DNA of 64,000 nt from Thiomicrorhabdus sp965603495 (GTDB lineage Bacteria; Pseudomonadota; Gammaproteobacteria; Thiomicrospirales; Thiomicrospiraceae). Positions 16,972-25,507 of the stretch are shown one piece after another; position 1 is the first letter of the stretch; each line of letters begins with the position of its first letter. A model generated the notes under the pieces. That model saw only the letters and a program-made list of their open reading frames with translations. It was not told where the DNA came from and did no database searches. Both the position numbers and the translations under genes were made by a program. The stretch is from positions 139,075 through 203,074 of the forward strand of contig CBFDDF010000004.1 in the NCBI GenBank assembly GCA_965603495.1, in the 5' to 3' direction.

Positions 16972-18485
16972 GATTTATTCCAAACCAATTTACGCAGATA
17001 GCGATTGTGACGGGGTTAATGTTAGCCTCTTTAGGCGCACAGGCAGGAGTCGCGGAACGCTATAACTTTTCAGAAAGCGATAGCCAGATTATTAAGTTCG
17101 ATAAAGGTTTAAAGCGTGCCATGATTGCCAACTCTGACTTGGCAACGGTCAAAGTGTTAAATAAAAAAGAGTTGTTGATTACCGGTAAAAGTGCAGGGCG
17201 CACCCAGTTGATTGTGACCTATCGTGATAGCCCGAGGATTGACCATCAGATTGTGCTGAATGTAGGGCCAGATCAATCGCGTCGTGAGGAGATACAAGAA
17301 ACCTTAGTGAGTTTACTAAAAGACTTAAATCCTCAAGGTTCGGTGCAGTTTGCTTTAAAAAATATTTGGGTAAACTCGGAAAGTTCCATTAGAAGAGAGG
17401 TCGATAGGATTGGTAACCAAATTGATGCCGATGCTGATGTAAGAATTTCTAAACGTAAAGACCAAGGCGTGCTGCAAAGTGAAACTGTCTCAGGAAAGTT
17501 AAGTATTCAGCCGTTAGCTGGTAATTATATGGTTATATTAAGTGGGGATGTTCCGAATAAAGCACAGAAAAAACGCATTCATTCGGTGATTTCAGCCTTG
17601 GGTTTGAGTGTCGTAAATATGATTAAAGTGACAGGCCCACAGCAAATAAAACTCTCAGTAAGAGTTGCCGAGGTTGTTAAGGGAAATCCTTTTAATAGCG
17701 GCGCTAGCGCTGAGACTTCTGATGATAAAAGAGACCTCGATTTTGCAGCGTTTTTACCAAATCAATTAAGTGGTGCTGCGGGTTTGTTATTAGCGGCAGC
17801 TGATAACTCTAGTCATGGAACTTTATCAGGGTTGTTGACCGTATTAGAGAGCAATAATTTAGCAAGAGTACTCGCCAAGCCTGAACTTATCGTGCAGTCA
17901 GGAGAGACGGCGCAGTTTCTGGTTGGTGGTGAAGTGCCGATTCCTGTATCGCAAAAGGATGGTGTTGTAACGGTGGAATATAAAGAGTTTGGCATCCGTT
18001 TGCGTTTTAGCCCGATTATTACTGAGTCTGGTGATATTCAAATGACGGTCGCGCCGGAAATAAGCAATATTGATGCAAACTCAGGCCATACAACGGCATA
18101 TATTACGGTGCCTGGTTTTCGGTCTAGAAAGGCGATGACAACGGTTACACTGGCCGCTGGTCAAAGTTTTGTAATTGGGGGGTTAACCCAGGATCTATTA
18201 AAGTCTTCCATCTCAAAAGTCCCGATACTCGGCGACATTCCAATCCTTGGCGCATTATTTAGATCAACGAGTTATGAAAAGGATCAATCTGAATTGGCTA
18301 TTTTAGTCACGCCAACTTTTGTTGAACCTATCTCCAAAGACAGCAAAATCTCCCTTCCAGGGGAGAATATGGGCAGCCCAAGTGTTGCTGATGGTTTCTT
18401 TATGGGCAAACTCGCTGAATTATTGCCAGAAGGCCAGAGTGCACTGGCTGAACTGTCAGTGAAGATAGGATTGGAGACACCATAA
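16968..18485 (+). CDS. cpaC: Tad secretin CpaC/RcpA
   Basis: This 505-residue secretin forms the outer-membrane pore for the Flp pilus. It has a signal peptide (cleavage near AQAGV), an N-terminal pilus-assembly domain (FDKGLKRAMIANSDLATVKVLN), a BON-like middle part and the secretin domain. The secretin signature VPGFRSRKAMTTVTLAAGQSFVIGG begins near residue 379, and VPILGDIPILGALFRS follows, as in type II and IVb secretins. No separate pilotin or RcpB gene was found next to it. It overlaps cpaB by four bases and shares one base with tadZ. Confidence 0.93.
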   Translation: MRFIPNQFTQIAIVTGLMLASLGAQAGVAERYNFSESDSQIIKFDKGLKRAMIANSDLATVKVLNKKELLITGKSAGRTQLIVTYRDSPRIDHQIVLNVGPDQSRREEIQETLVSLLKDLNPQGSVQFALKNIWVNSESSIRREVDRIGNQIDADADVRISKRKDQGVLQSETVSGKLSIQPLAGNYMVILSGDVPNKAQKKRIHSVISALGLSVVNMIKVTGPQQIKLSVRVAEVVKGNPFNSGASAETSDDKRDLDFAAFLPNQLSGAAGLLLAAADNSSHGTLSGLLTVLESNNLARVLAKPELIVQSGETAQFLVGGEVPIPVSQKDGVVTVEYKEFGIRLRFSPIITESGDIQMTVAPEISNIDANSGHTTAYITVPGFRSRKAMTTVTLAAGQSFVIGGLTQDLLKSSISKVPILGDIPILGALFRSTSYEKDQSELAILVTPTFVEPISKDSKISLPGENMGSPSVADGFFMGKLAELLPEGQSALAELSVKIGLETP

Positions 18486-19756
18486 TGAGTCAGACATCGC
18501 TTACAAACTCATTCGCACTCAAGCAGGCACTGTATTTTGGCAGTGATAAGGATTTAATCGAAGCTGTTAGAGTCTCGATTTTATCGAAATACAGTATGGA
18601 TTCAATGTCACAGGTGCCACATGTTTGGCCGGAAGAGATTAGCCTAGTGTTAATTGAATTCCAAGGGGATGCCGAGCAAGCTTTAAGCATAATCAATCAA
18701 ATCTTAACGTTGGCGAAAGGGGTTGCCATTTATGTGCTGCTTAAAGACAAGGATGCCGATTTCATTATTCAAGCGAGCCATCAGGGGGTTTTAGGTTTTA
18801 TTGAATGCCCTAATGATGTTTTTCATATTCTGTCTATCCTGCATATGCAAGACCGACGTCGTCAGGGAAAAAACGGTAATGTATCCTCTTTATTCAGTCT
18901 TAAAGGCGGCGTAGGTTGCACCGCTTTGGCGACCAATCTTGCCTCTCATCTGTCAGAGTTAACAGAGGGGCGTACGGTTTTGGTCGATTTAAATATGCCT
19001 TTAGGGGATACCGCTTTATACCTCAATATGGAGGGAGAGCGCCTCTATTCACTGACCGATTTTGTCTATAACCTGAATCGATTCGATGAAAAGCTGATTT
19101 ACAAATCACTCAGTCGGCATGAATCCGGTCTTTATCTTCTATCCTTACCAACGGAGGTGAGTGAGCTGGATAATCTAAATGGTGACATTACCAAGACGAT
19201 TATTCAGGCATTACGTCGTTATTATGATCATGTCATTATTGATTGCGCCAGTGACCTCTCTGATATGACTTTAAGCTGTTTAGATGAGTCAGATAATATT
19301 GTTTTGGTATCAGAACCTTCTTTATCTTCTTTTAGAGCGGTAAATACCGCTCTAAAAGTGACTCAACAATTGGGGTATGTCAAAGAATCTATCAAGCTGG
19401 TTGTTAATCGAAATACCAGTCATGGTGATGAAATGTTAGAAGAGGTGATTGACGCATTAGATGTGGACTTGGTCGTCAGAGTGGCAAACGACTACTTCGG
19501 GTTTAATGGTTCTCTTAAGGAGGGGCGTTTGTTAAAAGAGTTCAAGCCAGAGTCGATAGTGAATAAACAATTACTTAATCTCGCCAATATGTTGCATAAC
19601 GGAAGCCTACCATTGGATGTTAAGCAGGAAACAATCGCCAAAAAAAGTGCTGTGGAGTTCTTATCCAGTTTATGGCCTGGTAAAAAAACAGCAGATCAGC
19701 CAACGCCTCCCATTAATGAAGAAGCTTCATTAGAAAAATCGATATTGGCGTCTTAA
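18485..19756 (+). CDS. tadZ: Tad pilus localisation ATPase TadZ/CpaE
   Basis: This 423-residue MinD/ParA-like protein locates the Tad machine, often at a pole. An N-terminal atypical receiver-like domain (about 15-125) is followed by the ATPase domain. The deviant Walker A is KGGVGCT (140-146): the second Lys of the usual KGGxGK[ST] is Cys, a change also common in TadZ/CpaE proteins. VLVDLNMP fits the A' region and VIIDCASDLSDM the Walker B-like region. The stop codon is directly followed by the tadA ATG. Confidence 0.9.
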   Translation: MSQTSLTNSFALKQALYFGSDKDLIEAVRVSILSKYSMDSMSQVPHVWPEEISLVLIEFQGDAEQALSIINQILTLAKGVAIYVLLKDKDADFIIQASHQGVLGFIECPNDVFHILSILHMQDRRRQGKNGNVSSLFSLKGGVGCTALATNLASHLSELTEGRTVLVDLNMPLGDTALYLNMEGERLYSLTDFVYNLNRFDEKLIYKSLSRHESGLYLLSLPTEVSELDNLNGDITKTIIQALRRYYDHVIIDCASDLSDMTLSCLDESDNIVLVSEPSLSSFRAVNTALKVTQQLGYVKESIKLVVNRNTSHGDEMLEEVIDALDVDLVVRVANDYFGFNGSLKEGRLLKEFKPESIVNKQLLNLANMLHNGSLPLDVKQETIAKKSAVEFLSSLWPGKKTADQPTPPINEEASLEKSILAS

Positions 19757-21163
19757 ATGAATATTCGTGATCGTCTTAAGCAAGTTGAGCAGCAACGTAA
19801 TGTCACTATGGATGAAAGTTCAAAAGAAGCCGTTAAAAACCGAAACATAACGCCTAGTTCAAGGGTTAATGAGTCATCCCTTATTCAGAACTCATCTTTT
19901 CTTGAAATTAAAAGCAGATGTCAAAAGAAAGCGGCTGAAGATGATGCTTTTTATCAAGCCGACAGCAAAGAGACTCGGCAGGAATTAAGGCCTCGACTCG
20001 AATTTCTGGTTAAGGAAATCGCGACAGATATGGGTTATCCATTATCTGATATTGAGGTACGCCAGTTAGGCGTTGAGCTTTTAGACGAAATCTATGGCTT
20101 AGGCCCTATAGAGCCATTACTAGCCGATCCCACCGTTTCAGACATTTTAATTAATGGTTATAACAAAATTTATGTTGAACGTAGAGGTCAACTTGAATTG
20201 ACGGATGTGAGCTTTATCAGTGAAGAGCACCTACGTAATAAAGTTGACCGAATGTTATATACCACAGGGCGTCGAGTTGATGAATCTTCTCCTTTAGTCG
20301 ATGCACGTTTAGCAGACGGTTCTCGTATAAATATTATTGTGCCACCATTGGCTGTGGATGGTATCAGTGTTTCAATTCGTCGCTTTCCAGAGCAGCATCT
20401 TCGCCCTAAGGACTTAATCGCATTTGGTTCTATGACCGAGCAGATGTTTATCTTTCTAGATTACGCGGTTAAGTCAGGCCTGAATATTCTAGTGTGCGGT
20501 GGGACAGGGTCGGGTAAGACAACGACCTTGAATATGCTGTCAGGATTGATTCCTGAAAATGAACGCACTGTGACCATTGAGGATAGTGCGGAATTGCGCA
20601 TGCAGCAGGCGCACGTCGTGCGCTTAGAAACGCGCCCACCAAATGCAGAGGGGGTAGGAGAAGTATCTCAACGTGAGCTTTTAAAAAACGCCTTACGTAT
20701 GCGTCCTGATCGAATTGTACTAGGCGAAGTGCGTGGCGGTGAAGTGTTAGATATGTTGCAAGCGATGAATACAGGGCATGATGGTTCTTTAGCCACGCTA
20801 CACGCCAATAATCCTCGCGACAGCATTGGCCGTTTGGAATTAATGATTAACCTTAGTGGCGTGGATATTCCCGCGGCTTCTATTCGCAAGCAGATCGCTA
20901 GCGCCATAGACCTGATTATTTATGTCAATCGCGGTAAAGATGGCAAACGCCGGGTGGAATCTATTACAGAGGTCGTGGGGATTGAAGAGGAAAATGTCGT
21001 TTTGCAAGAAATTTTTATGTTTGAAAATAAGATTGATCCAGTGACGGGCAGTATGCGCGGTGTTTTTAAATCGACAGGCATACGTCCGGGGTGCGGTAAA
21101 AAATGCGAATCTGTGGGCCATAAATTGCCCCCTGAATTGTTTAATTTTAGCCAGGAGGTCTAA
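19757..21163 (+). CDS. tadA: Tad secretion ATPase TadA/CpaF
   Basis: This 468-residue hexameric ATPase powers Flp pilus assembly. The N-terminal regulatory part is followed by the VirB11/PulE-type core: GLGPIEPLLADPTVSDILING (114-134), Walker A GGTGSGKT (248-255), an Asp box near TIEDSAEL, Walker B RIVLGEVRGGE and a His box in GSLATLHANNP. The tail after residue about 430 is short. It lies two bases before tadB. The identification is clear. Confidence 0.95.
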   Translation: MNIRDRLKQVEQQRNVTMDESSKEAVKNRNITPSSRVNESSLIQNSSFLEIKSRCQKKAAEDDAFYQADSKETRQELRPRLEFLVKEIATDMGYPLSDIEVRQLGVELLDEIYGLGPIEPLLADPTVSDILINGYNKIYVERRGQLELTDVSFISEEHLRNKVDRMLYTTGRRVDESSPLVDARLADGSRINIIVPPLAVDGISVSIRRFPEQHLRPKDLIAFGSMTEQMFIFLDYAVKSGLNILVCGGTGSGKTTTLNMLSGLIPENERTVTIEDSAELRMQQAHVVRLETRPPNAEGVGEVSQRELLKNALRMRPDRIVLGEVRGGEVLDMLQAMNTGHDGSLATLHANNPRDSIGRLELMINLSGVDIPAASIRKQIASAIDLIIYVNRGKDGKRRVESITEVVGIEEENVVLQEIFMFENKIDPVTGSMRGVFKSTGIRPGCGKKCESVGHKLPPELFNFSQEV

Positions 21164-21165
21164 CG

Positions 21166-22107
21166 ATGGATTTTGGGTTTTTGATTGTCGTTATAGCCAT
21201 CTCATTGCCGTTTATATTGGTGGGATTTGCTCTGTCTTTAAAACGTCAACAGCATCGACAAGCGGAAATAAAAAGGCTTCTAGTGCGGGTAGGCGTGAGC
21301 AATCTTGAGCATAAAACCATTCAAGATCAGCTTTTACAGCAAAAAGACAAGGCTTGGTTTATGTGGTTGAGTGGCAAATTCAAAAAGGCCGGCATAACAC
21401 ATAAAAATGAAATCATTAGATTGGCTGCCATTCAAGCCTTTATGTTATTTATAAGCGCTTTTATCTTATCGACTAAATTCAATACGCTTAACGAAAAACT
21501 AATCTTTATCAGCATACTGTTGCCTTTATTGCCGACAATCTATCTGTTTATTAAAATTAAACAAAGGCAAACGGAATTGCGTGAGAAATTTCCGGAGATG
21601 TTGGATTCTATAGTGCGCTCTTTACAGTCCGGTTATGGAATAGACGGGGCTATAGCGGCTGTTGGAGAGGATATGACAGGTCCTTTGGCAGATGAAATAA
21701 CACAGGTTAATAAGCAGTTGATAGTGGGCATTAGTATGCGTGATATCCTGCGTGAATTTCAGCGTCGAGTTGATTTGCCAGAAGCACAGTTTTTTGTGGT
21801 TACCTTGATCATTCAGCGAGAGACAGGGGGTCAGTTATCAACAATCTTGGCTGAGCTTGCAAAATTGATGCGTCGTCGTAAAAGTTTCCAGTCAAAATTG
21901 CAAGCATTAACGGCAGAGTCGCGTTTTACCGCTTGGTTTATAGGCGGCGCACCAATTGTCTATATCGGTTATAAATATTTTTTTGATAGCGAATCCATGC
22001 ATTTTTTCTTGCATGATCCTTTAGGGCTTCAGTTGTTTTTAATTGCAAGCGGATTAATCTTAACGGGTACGCTTATTTTAAAACAGATGTTAAGCATGAG
22101 GTTTTAA
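21166..22107 (+). CDS. tadB: Tad inner-membrane platform protein TadB
   Basis: This 313-residue protein carries a type II secretion F domain (about residues 140-270: FPEMLDSIVRSLQSGYGIDGAI ... VVTLIIQRETGGQLSTILAELA) flanked by membrane helices. These lie at the N-terminus (about 3-22), around 85-125, and two at the C-terminus. TadB and TadC together form the inner-membrane platform on which TadA acts. AGGAGG lies just upstream of the ATG. Confidence 0.93.
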   Translation: MDFGFLIVVIAISLPFILVGFALSLKRQQHRQAEIKRLLVRVGVSNLEHKTIQDQLLQQKDKAWFMWLSGKFKKAGITHKNEIIRLAAIQAFMLFISAFILSTKFNTLNEKLIFISILLPLLPTIYLFIKIKQRQTELREKFPEMLDSIVRSLQSGYGIDGAIAAVGEDMTGPLADEITQVNKQLIVGISMRDILREFQRRVDLPEAQFFVVTLIIQRETGGQLSTILAELAKLMRRRKSFQSKLQALTAESRFTAWFIGGAPIVYIGYKYFFDSESMHFFLHDPLGLQLFLIASGLILTGTLILKQMLSMRF

Positions 22108-22112
22108 TTGAA

Positions 22113-23021
22113 ATGTCTTTTATATCTTTTCCGATTTTATTGTTACTGATTGCTAGTCTGACGTTTTTAACGAGCTGGCTTTTAGTAAAGCGTTTTTTTG
22201 ATGTGCAAGCCAAGCAAATGCGTGCAGAGCTTCTGAAGTCACGCATAGGTTTGGCTAGCCGCTATGGAGCTGAACACCTGGATTTGCGACGCCGTTGCTG
22301 GTGGTGCTCAATCGGCCAGTCCTTAGGTCCTAAAAGTAACAAAGAGCTAACAATTATTCGACGTCAATTGGTGAGTGCTGGATACAGGCGGGATAGTGAT
22401 CTTGGCAGCTATTTTTTCATCAAGTACATGTTAATTTTAACTTCAGGATTAATCTCAGCCTTCCTGTGGAGCTGGATGCATATCTCTCCCGTTTGGGTGA
22501 TTGCATTACCAATTGTTTTTTTATTATTACCTGAGCGTTATTTGATTTATTTGGGACAAAAACGCCTTAATAAAATCAGTATGCATTTACCTGATTTTTT
22601 GGATATGTGCAATATTTGTATGAATGCAGGATTAAGTTATCTGGTTGCTGTTAAAAGGGTTTCTAAAGAGTTAAAAGAGGTTCATCCAGAGATTTGTTAT
22701 GAGTTTGAATATCTCTTAGATCAAATTCAAATTGGCGTGCCAAGAGTAGATGCTCTGCGGCAGTTTGCAGAAAGAAACTCGACTAATGATATTCAAAGTT
22801 TAATTCAGGTGTTGATTCAAAATGAAAAGTTAGGCAGTTCTATTGGTGAATCATTGAATGATTTTTCGAGAAGAATGTATCAAGATCGTGAGCAACAAAT
22901 GGAAGAAAAGGCGAATAAGACCTCTGCAAAAATGGCCATCGTTATCTTGCCTTTTCTGATGGTGCCTTATTTGATTCTATTGTTAGGAGAAAAGATGGTG
23001 ATGATAGGAAGGTCATTTTGA
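22113..23021 (+). CDS. tadC: Tad inner-membrane platform protein TadC
   Basis: This 302-residue paralogue of TadB has an N-terminal helix, a paired helix block near 100-145 and a type II secretion F domain (LPDFLDMCNICMNAGLSYLVAVKRVSKEL; then LIQVLIQNEKLGSSIGESL). A last helix ends in LMVPYLILLLGEKMV. It starts five bases after tadB and overlaps the next gene by four bases. The partner is TadB. Confidence 0.93.
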   Translation: MSFISFPILLLLIASLTFLTSWLLVKRFFDVQAKQMRAELLKSRIGLASRYGAEHLDLRRRCWWCSIGQSLGPKSNKELTIIRRQLVSAGYRRDSDLGSYFFIKYMLILTSGLISAFLWSWMHISPVWVIALPIVFLLLPERYLIYLGQKRLNKISMHLPDFLDMCNICMNAGLSYLVAVKRVSKELKEVHPEICYEFEYLLDQIQIGVPRVDALRQFAERNSTNDIQSLIQVLIQNEKLGSSIGESLNDFSRRMYQDREQQMEEKANKTSAKMAIVILPFLMVPYLILLLGEKMVMIGRSF

Positions 23022-23662
23022 TGAGAAAAAATATGAAAGCTATTTTGAAAGTTGCTTTGAGCTTCCTATTCTTAATGGGGGTGGTTGTTTTGGTAACGGG
23101 GTGTAGTCTGGCTCCGAATCAGGCTAATAGCCAGGTCGATTATGCAAAGCATTCTAACGAATTTGCGTCCTTGGCGACTGAATTGGGAGGGGAGGGTGAG
23201 TACGAGTTTGCTCTAGATTTAGCACGTCTGCTTGTTGAAGAAAAACGTTATTCAAGAGCAGAGATGCTTTTATATAAATTAAGAAAATTAAATAATCAGG
23301 ATGCACGTATTTATCGACTGTTATCGCAGGTTTATGAGTCACAGAACAAAATTGGATTGGCATTGGTCGCGATGAAAGAACTGAGTAAACTCCCTGGTAA
23401 GACGCTTAATGATGAGTCTGAACTTGCGCGATTGGCTCTGAGTCAAGAAGAGTATGCTTTTGCAGAAGCCATCTACCAGGCCTGGTTGAGTTCAGATCAG
23501 CTGGCACAGCAGGTCAGTGGCCTGAATAATCTTGGATTTAGTGCGTTATTGCAAAAAAACTATTCTGAAGCTCAAAACTATTTTGAATTGGCATTACAAA
23601 AAGACGCCTTGAATGCTAAGGCGTTGAATAATTTAAAACTTGTTAAAACATTGGTGCAATGA
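23018..23662 (+). CDS. tadD: TadD-like TPR lipoprotein
   Basis: This 214-residue predicted lipoprotein (lipobox LVTGC, near residue 29) has tetratricopeptide-like helical repeats (for example ALDLARLLVEEKRYSRAEMLLYK and LNNLGFSALLQKNYSEAQNYFELAL). TadD proteins are thought to help secretin assembly or stability. An exact copy of the dispersed palindrome (23475-23486) lies inside the gene and encodes Gln-Ala-Trp. The gene overlaps tadC and the next gene by four bases each. Confidence 0.85.
   Translation: MMRKNMKAILKVALSFLFLMGVVVLVTGCSLAPNQANSQVDYAKHSNEFASLATELGGEGEYEFALDLARLLVEEKRYSRAEMLLYKLRKLNNQDARIYRLLSQVYESQNKIGLALVAMKELSKLPGKTLNDESELARLALSQEEYAFAEAIYQAWLSSDQLAQQVSGLNNLGFSALLQKNYSEAQNYFELALQKDALNAKALNNLKLVKTLVQ
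23475..23486. repeat. Dispersed palindrome copy (exact, coding)
   Basis: Exact ACCAGGCCTGGT within tadD, read as (Tyr)-Gln-Ala-Trp. Confidence 0.85.
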
Positions 23663-24993
23663 AGATGCGAACAGTCGATTGGGTAAAAAAACAGCGCGGT
23701 GCAATTTCAATATTAGGCGCGGCTTCCATTGGTCTTTCACTGTTTGCTTTTCAGCAAACTTTGCAACTTGGCCAGGCTAAAATATTGGATAGAGAATTAG
23801 ATAATTATGCTCGAACGGTTGCCAGCGTCGCGCTACGTTCGGAAATGGCCATTACCAGTCAGGCATTGGTGGATGGCACCATCACGGCTGATCAAACGGA
23901 TATCGTAACGAATGATTTGTTAACGGCGGTTAAGATGTATACCTATACGGATGCGAACCAGCCGAATGCCGTCAATCTGACAAAAAACATTACCTTTGGA
24001 AATTACAATGCTGCAGGTCAATTTGTCCCTTTAGCAACGGATGCCAGTAACCCAAAAGGCGCCGCCACACCGCCTGACTTTAGTGCGGTAGCGGTACAGC
24101 TATGGAGTAATGATAGTTTTTTTGGTTTCACACCCCAAGGTCGGGCAATTTACGGCTTGCCACAGGCCGATATTAATGATCAAGGGTGCTATTGTAAAAA
24201 TCGCTATGCCGCTTGTGTCGATATAGATTTAACCACCACAGATTTAGCCGCGTTGCCGGCGGCCGAAGCGGCTTTAGTGGCGGTGAAGGGTTCTGACGCC
24301 CGGAAAGATTATTGTAAATTCGGCTTTACCGACAGTATAGTTAGTAATTCATCTCAAACCAAATATCCGCATGTTAAATTTGGCGATGCTTGGGTTGGGC
24401 GTCCACCAGATGTATCATTTAGTTTTTTTAGTTTTTTCTCATCAGGCTCTAGTAGCAGTGCGGCTATGGAAAAAATAGTCAATCATCAGCCTTTGGAGGT
24501 GGTTGATGGCACTGATCCCTTTGGTAGTTCTGGTTTTTTTGGATTCGGAGGCAGTAGCGAAATTTTTGCTTACGAGCAAAATAATAATGTGTTTGAAGCT
24601 CGAGATATTACTCCTATTTCCGCAGTAGGAGATTACCGCTGTATATCATTCTCTGTTGCAACCTGTAGTATTAGTTCTACCACCAAGGCAAAAAGAGATG
24701 TTGTTTTAAGTGATAGCGTTTATGTTGGTTATCAGGGCACCTGTGTCCCTGGTAGCAGTAGTTTGAGCACGTCGGCCTGCTTATCTTATGATGACAGTGG
24801 CACCACTCGTTATGACAGTTGTCTGGATATCGAGCGTACCAGTACGGTAACCCTTAACTTCTTCGAGCGTATGTTGGCGTTTTTCTTCGGGCCTTTTCTA
24901 GACTGGGAGCGTGCTTATGAAGGACTGGATTGCGAAGTGCAAAAGATGCGCTATTCCGGCTGGATGTTCTGGGGCGGTTGGCAAGACGTATAA
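23659..24993 (+). CDS. TadG-like pilus assembly protein, cysteine-rich
   Basis: This 444-residue protein starts with KKQRGAISILGAASIGLSL, the short basic head plus membrane helix of TadG-like proteins, followed by an ALRSE helix. No von Willebrand A domain is visible, unlike classical TadG. The periplasmic part holds many cysteines (CYC, CVD, YCKF, CISF, TCS, GTCV, SACL, SCLD, DCEV), suggesting several disulfides. A Phe/Ser/Gly-rich low-complexity stretch lies around residues 253-305. It closes the Tad operon and starts inside the tadD stop (ATGA overlap). A tip or minor component role is inference. Confidence 0.7.
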   Translation: MKMRTVDWVKKQRGAISILGAASIGLSLFAFQQTLQLGQAKILDRELDNYARTVASVALRSEMAITSQALVDGTITADQTDIVTNDLLTAVKMYTYTDANQPNAVNLTKNITFGNYNAAGQFVPLATDASNPKGAATPPDFSAVAVQLWSNDSFFGFTPQGRAIYGLPQADINDQGCYCKNRYAACVDIDLTTTDLAALPAAEAALVAVKGSDARKDYCKFGFTDSIVSNSSQTKYPHVKFGDAWVGRPPDVSFSFFSFFSSGSSSSAAMEKIVNHQPLEVVDGTDPFGSSGFFGFGGSSEIFAYEQNNNVFEARDITPISAVGDYRCISFSVATCSISSTTKAKRDVVLSDSVYVGYQGTCVPGSSSLSTSACLSYDDSGTTRYDSCLDIERTSTVTLNFFERMLAFFFGPFLDWERAYEGLDCEVQKMRYSGWMFWGGWQDV

Positions 24994-25006
24994 TCTTGAA
25001 CTTTGC

Positions 25007-25036
25007 TAGACAAGCTTAGTTCTAGCACGTATAATC
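25007..25036 (+). promoter_or_regulatory. Promoter of tRNA-Ser and SRP RNA
   Basis: TAGACA (25007-25012), an 18-bp spacer and TATAAT (25031-25036), ending 14 bp before the tRNA. Only 25 bp separate the tRNA from the SRP RNA, so both may share this promoter. Confidence 0.6.
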
Positions 25037-25050
25037 CGCCCATCATTTCG

Positions 25051-25138
25051 GAGAGCTGTCTGAGTGGCCGAAAGAGCACGCTTGGAAAGCGTGTATAGGG
25101 AAACCTATCGGGGGTTCGAATCCCCCGCTCTCCACCAA
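25051..25138 (+). tRNA. tRNA-Ser(GGA)
   Basis: An 88-nt class II tRNA with CCA encoded. The acceptor stem GGAGAGC pairs fully with GCTCTCC. The anticodon loop CTTGGAAAG holds GGA and reads UCC and UCU serine codons. The long variable arm (TATAGGGAAACCTATC) and the T loop GGTTCGAATCC are normal. The discriminator base is A; E. coli serine tRNAs have G here, a small oddity. Confidence 0.97.
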
Positions 25139-25163
25139 TATGTTTTAAAATGATTTCTATTAT

Positions 25164-25275
25164 GGTGACTCTATTCGTCCCCTCGCGACGCTAAGTTGGG
25201 AACTCCGCCAGATCCGGAAGGAAGCAACGGTACCTTCTGATGCGTGCGCCGAGGTAAGGCGGGTAGGGTTGCCAC
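25164..25275 (+). ncRNA. ffs: Signal recognition particle 4.5S RNA
   Basis: The small bacterial SRP RNA, which binds Ffh for co-translational membrane targeting. The apical domain contains the diagnostic GTCC-like AGATCCGGAAGGAAGCA segment (GGAA tetraloop and conserved internal loop) and the matching GATGCGTGCGCCGAGG side. The ends pair (GGTGACTCTA with TAGGGTTGCC). It sits between tRNA-Ser and dnaX, as in many gammaproteobacteria. The exact ends are estimated from pairing. Confidence 0.93.
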
Positions 25276-25507
25276 CCTCTATTTAACTGTTTAAATTCAA
25301 TTGCGAATTTTCCAGCATGCTTTAAATCCATTGTTTGTTTAAACCTCTTCTATTACGTCCTGTACTCAATGAGTCGGATAACCGCCTAAATTGTTCTCAA
25401 TTCATACGCTTTTCAAGTTAAAATAAATCTAATTTTTATACGTCTTTTATTGAACGATGTTCAATGATACGTTCTGCAACTATTGCGCCCTAAATAAGGT
25501 TTTATTG

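Noticed and set aside
19661..19682. A further palindrome-like site, TGGCCTGGT, in tadZ
   Set aside because: It has at least three mismatches to the 12-mer on the left side, so I did not count it.
25051..25138. Integration site (att) at the tRNA-Ser gene
   Set aside because: No integrase, no direct repeat of the tRNA 3' end and no foreign block next to it.
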